Under the pieces are notes generated by a model. It did no database searches, was not told where the DNA came from, and was given only the letters and a program-made list of their open reading frames with translations. Below, in pieces: positions 61,204 to 64,000 of a stretch of 64,000 nt of DNA (positions are counted from its first letter, which is position 1; each line of letters begins with the position of its first letter). A program made the position numbers and the translations under genes. The stretch comes from Earliella scabrosa (taxonomy: Eukaryota > Basidiomycota > Agaricomycetes > Polyporales > Polyporaceae), in NCBI GenBank assembly GCA_022605405.1, contig JABYQQ010000001.1, positions 2,852,001 through 2,916,000 on the forward strand. The letters run 5' to 3'.

Positions 61204-62955
61204 ATGTCCAGCATCGCTGGACCCAGCTCGCATGCGTTCTCTTCCTTTCTTATCACCTCCAGACAACCACCAGCGATCTCGACACAGCTCCGCCGTATCC
61301 AAGATGTCCCCGATCATGCTCTCTCGGGCAGCTCAGGTGCTGCGACTCCCGCTACGCCCGTCATGACCACCGCTCCGACCACTGCTCCGGCTACCCCGAT
61401 CGCAAGATCGCTGTCGACTACAACGGATGCTCGAGAGACGAGTGTAGACCCGGTCGCAGCTATCAACGGCTCTGTGCAAAATGGAATGAGGGGAACGCAT
61501 CCTCCGGAGCAAAACCCGCGGGATCCGAAGGACGTCGTAGTGGCCGATCTTGCAAAGGTCAAGGCCCGGACGATCGCACTCAGCAAGAAACACGCACGGA
61601 TGCCAGACGAAGGGGAGGCGATGGTGCAGACCTCTGCGAGGTGTGTATGCACGCGAATCATCAATGTATGTGGCGGTGGTGCTCAGTCTGACCCATACAC
61701 AGAATCGCCGCAAAACTTGTTGACGACCAGCGCGCTGCGCTATTCCCCGATGTGGACGATCCGTTCGTCGACGAGGTGGATGTTGTTCGACGTCTGCTCC
61801 CGTTCCATGTGTTCCAGCAGCCGAAGGAGGACCTGGATGCGCTGCTGCAGTGCGGCGGCCACCCGTCGCGCAAAGGCAAACGGAAGGCCACGCAGGAAGA
61901 GTTGCTGAGAGAGGAGATTGCCGGTATGTCATGGGTTCTAGTCGTTGCTTCATGGATAGAGCGTCACGCGACGTTCCACAGAGACCAAATTTGCTCTGGA
62001 GTGCTGGAAGAGGCGAAGATCATTAGAGCGACGCTTCAGAAAGGCTCGGATAGAGCCCGGCAAGAGGGCCTCCCCAGACGATCAGGCCTACGTCCTTGCA
62101 CAGGCCTTGCTCGAGGCCGAACGTGCCGAGAACGCTGCGCTGAACGCCGAGCTACGCTCTGCGCGCGCGGAGCTCGACAAGATCGAGCGTGAAAAGAAAG
62201 CAGCCGCGCCGCCGCCTTCCACCCCTGCTCCCAAGCCAGCGCCGACGATCCGCACGAGCACAAGCACGTCCTCCAGCTACTATTCCCCCTCAACTACAGC
62301 CACTCCCACCACTGCGACGTTCATGCCACCCTATCGACCTCCGTACTCCTACTCCTATTCCCAGTACCCCTCGACGCAATACACGTACAATCCGTACAGC
62401 ACGTACGGGTCCGCAACGTCGACCCCTTACGGTAGCACGGCGCAGACACCAGCGACACCGACGGCGACCTATAATCCGCCCGCGAACGCTGCGAGCGCCA
62501 CGACGCCGACGTCGGCGGCATCAGCGCAGGTCCAGCAGGCGCAAGCGCAACCTGCGTCCGCGATCAGCAGCACGGCGATCCCCGTGCAGCTGCCTGTGAG
62601 CTCCCTCCCCGCCCTGGCCGCGCTTGGGATCATCCCCGTCGCGGCGGCGTCGGTCCCCCCCGCAGGGCAGGCGCAACCGCCGGCGGTGATCAAGTCGACG
62701 AACGGAAGCATGCTGAGCCTGGAGATCAACCTGTCGCTGCTGCAGTCTGCGCAGATGAGCGGGCTGGTGTTGATCCTGAACGCGTTGACGTCAAGGGGCG
62801 TGAACGTGGATGGGTCGGTTGCCGCGTCGGCTGATGGTGTTGCTACCGGTGGGGCGGCATCAAGCTCAGGTAGCGCGGCTTCTGGGAGTTCGGCCGTGGC
62901 TGGTTCCTCGACTTCGACCGGGTCTACACCTCCCACGTCCGCGTCCGCTTCTTGA
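61204..62955 (+). CDS. GLTSCR1-domain protein (SWI/SNF-associated candidate)
   Basis: Exons 61204..61640, 61703..61923 and 61982..62955 give 543 aa. The conserved part (about 115-260) contains KLVDDQRAALFPDVD and RRLLPFHVFQQP, the core of the GLTSCR1 (BICRA) domain, then a basic helix (WKRRRSLERRFRKARI) and a coiled coil (LEAERAENAALNAEL). In animals this domain defines the non-canonical BAF remodelling complex and fungal members are inferred to join SWI/SNF. The flanks are low-complexity: N-terminal Thr/Ala/Pro, C-terminal Tyr/Pro/Ser/Thr runs with repeated STxTPYG, and a Gly/Ser-rich tail. The start ATG at 61204 is the first in frame. Confidence 0.75.
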
Positions 62956-63660
62956 GACACGCGCGGGGCAGGACTCGAACTAGGAAGAGACGATCAGGAC
63001 GGTGGTGTCTTTGTATCGTTATTGGTGTAATAATAAGCGTTCGCGCTTCGTGTGCACGCGTGTTGCAAGAATGGAACAGATTCTCTTTTGACGGCCGAGT
63101 TGCAGAGGAATTGGGGCATTGATAACACTGCAGAAGTTCATGCAGAGACCTTCCTTTTTCGGCCAAGAGACATGAAAACTGACCAGCGCTTGTCCAGTCA
63201 TTTTGCGTCATCCACACTAGCGCCCACCGCTAAGACGCAGCTCGTTGTCGCACTTTTGTTGCTCAACGTCGTCTTAAGGGCTCTCCTCGCCGTTCTAGTC
63301 ATCGCTCTCAGTCGATCTGCGCTGACCTATGCGCCCGTCGCTGGTTCAGCGCGCCCCCTCCGCCCCCTTCGCGCGTCTCGTGGAGCCTGAACTTTATCTA
63401 TGCGAAGGTGACGACGCTTACGCTTCCTCTCTCCTGCCGAGCACCCCAAAAAGTTTGCGGCTAACTCCACCGCACGGTTGACCGACAAGGGTGCCACTCA
63501 TGCCGGAAGTTACATATACCGCAAGCTGCGTGAGCTTCAGTCCCACATCTCGCTGCACTGATCGTCCACCAGCACGTTTCAGTCGACGATCCAGAGACCC
63601 TGAACCTCAGACCCTACTTGATTGTGGTACTCACAAACGCACCCACCTTCACCTGCCGCC
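62956..63660. other. Intergenic stretch, no supported gene
   Basis: 705 bp between tandem genes. A plus-strand frame at 63052-63390 has a hydrophobic patch (63236-63330) but no good start or family match. Left unannotated. Confidence 0.35.
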
Positions 63661-64000
63661 ATGACCACATGCTTTGCCTTCTCCAACTTACCTGTCGAGC
63701 TCGTCCGAGACATCCTCGAGCATGCAGCACACTCAGACCGCACCACGGCGCGCAACCTCACACTCGTATCGTCATCGGTGCGACACTGGACGGATCCCAT
63801 CCTTTACAACACCGTCATCTTATCGTCTGCACGCGCTCTGCGTGCGTTTGTGACTGCAATTGCGAACAAACCCACCGACTTCGTTCGCACTCGCGTCCAT
63901 AACCTCGGTATCTTCACCATTGGTCCCATACAAAGCATCGACCGGGTCCTCAGTGCTTGCGCGGGTGTTCGAAGCCTCGCATGCAGCTTCTCGCTCCCAA
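63661..64000 (+). CDS. F-box-like protein, 5' part only
   Basis: Starts at ATG 63661 and is open to the window end (113 codons). The N terminus FSNLPVELVRDILEHAA is the first helix of an F-box (LPxELxxxIL), followed by VSSSVRHWTDPILYNTV, which is the usual second part in basidiomycete F-box-like proteins. These proteins occur in large, fast-changing families; those with full F-boxes bind Skp1 and present targets for ubiquitination. What follows resembles the leucine-rich second half of such proteins (HNLGIFTIG). No intron has been seen so far. The gene continues beyond the window. Confidence 0.75.
   Translation, partial: MTTCFAFSNLPVELVRDILEHAAHSDRTTARNLTLVSSSVRHWTDPILYNTVILSSARALRAFVTAIANKPTDFVRTRVHNLGIFTIGPIQSIDRVLSACAGVRSLACSFSLP

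Noticed and set aside
1..64000. CRISPR arrays, rRNA, tRNA, LTR retrotransposons
   Set aside because: None recognised by eye on either strand; a tRNAscan and repeat-library search would be decisive.

Overview
This window is eukaryotic nuclear DNA from a basidiomycete fungus, most likely an Agaricomycete such as a polypore (taxon inferred from gene families and intron style only). Genes are packed on both strands and cut by many short introns, mostly 47-66 nt, with branch sites like CTAAC or CTGAC close to the acceptor. Twenty multi-exon genes could be assembled exon by exon with all reading phases closing (122 introns in my hand-built models), plus one intronless small secreted peptide, one partial F-box-like gene and one intact DNA transposon.

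Layout. 1-1574: a Tc1/mariner element cut by the window edge. 2.1-5.4 kb: PRKRIP1-like splicing protein, NSA2 (60S biogenesis) and YIP1 (Golgi membrane protein); the last two are divergent. 5.6-16.7 kb: CSF1/BLTP1, a giant lipid-transfer protein of 16 exons, divergent from a twin-CX9C NDUFAF8-like protein. 17.4-22.1 kb: a Dsc4-like DUF1746 membrane protein divergent from a 1006-aa protein that may be CANIN/Nse6-like. 22.7-25.1 kb: a tiny secreted Cys peptide with a TATA box and repeated upstream motif, then a single-pass surface protein. 25.7-29.6 kb: a 20-exon membrane-anchored amidohydrolase. 29.9-33.1 kb: RMT2 and an unknown two-TM protein. 33.8-37.8 kb: TRAPPC1/BET5 and an MFS transporter. 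39.4-43.5 kb: FUN30/SMARCAD1 remodeller. 45.2-46.5 kb: a mitochondrial-carrier-like protein. 46.5-55.6 kb: gene-poor, holding one Zn2Cys6 transcription factor (51.3-52.9 kb) and coding-like debris. 55.7-62.9 kb: U2AF35, ALG14, CDC23/APC8 and a GLTSCR1-domain protein. 63.66 kb to the end: an F-box-like gene running off the window.

Most genes are housekeeping and not one pathway: ribosome assembly, ER-Golgi traffic, lipid transfer, splicing, chromatin, cell cycle, N-glycosylation. I see no defence, toxin-antitoxin, CRISPR or biosynthetic cluster. The most unusual signal is splice architecture: five GC-AG introns, four GTTCGT donors, microexons of 6, 11 and 12 nt, an 8-nt last exon, and two genes (NSA2, ALG14) whose first coding exon is only the ATG. 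All exon models come from reading splice signals and family motifs by eye; no search or transcript data were available.
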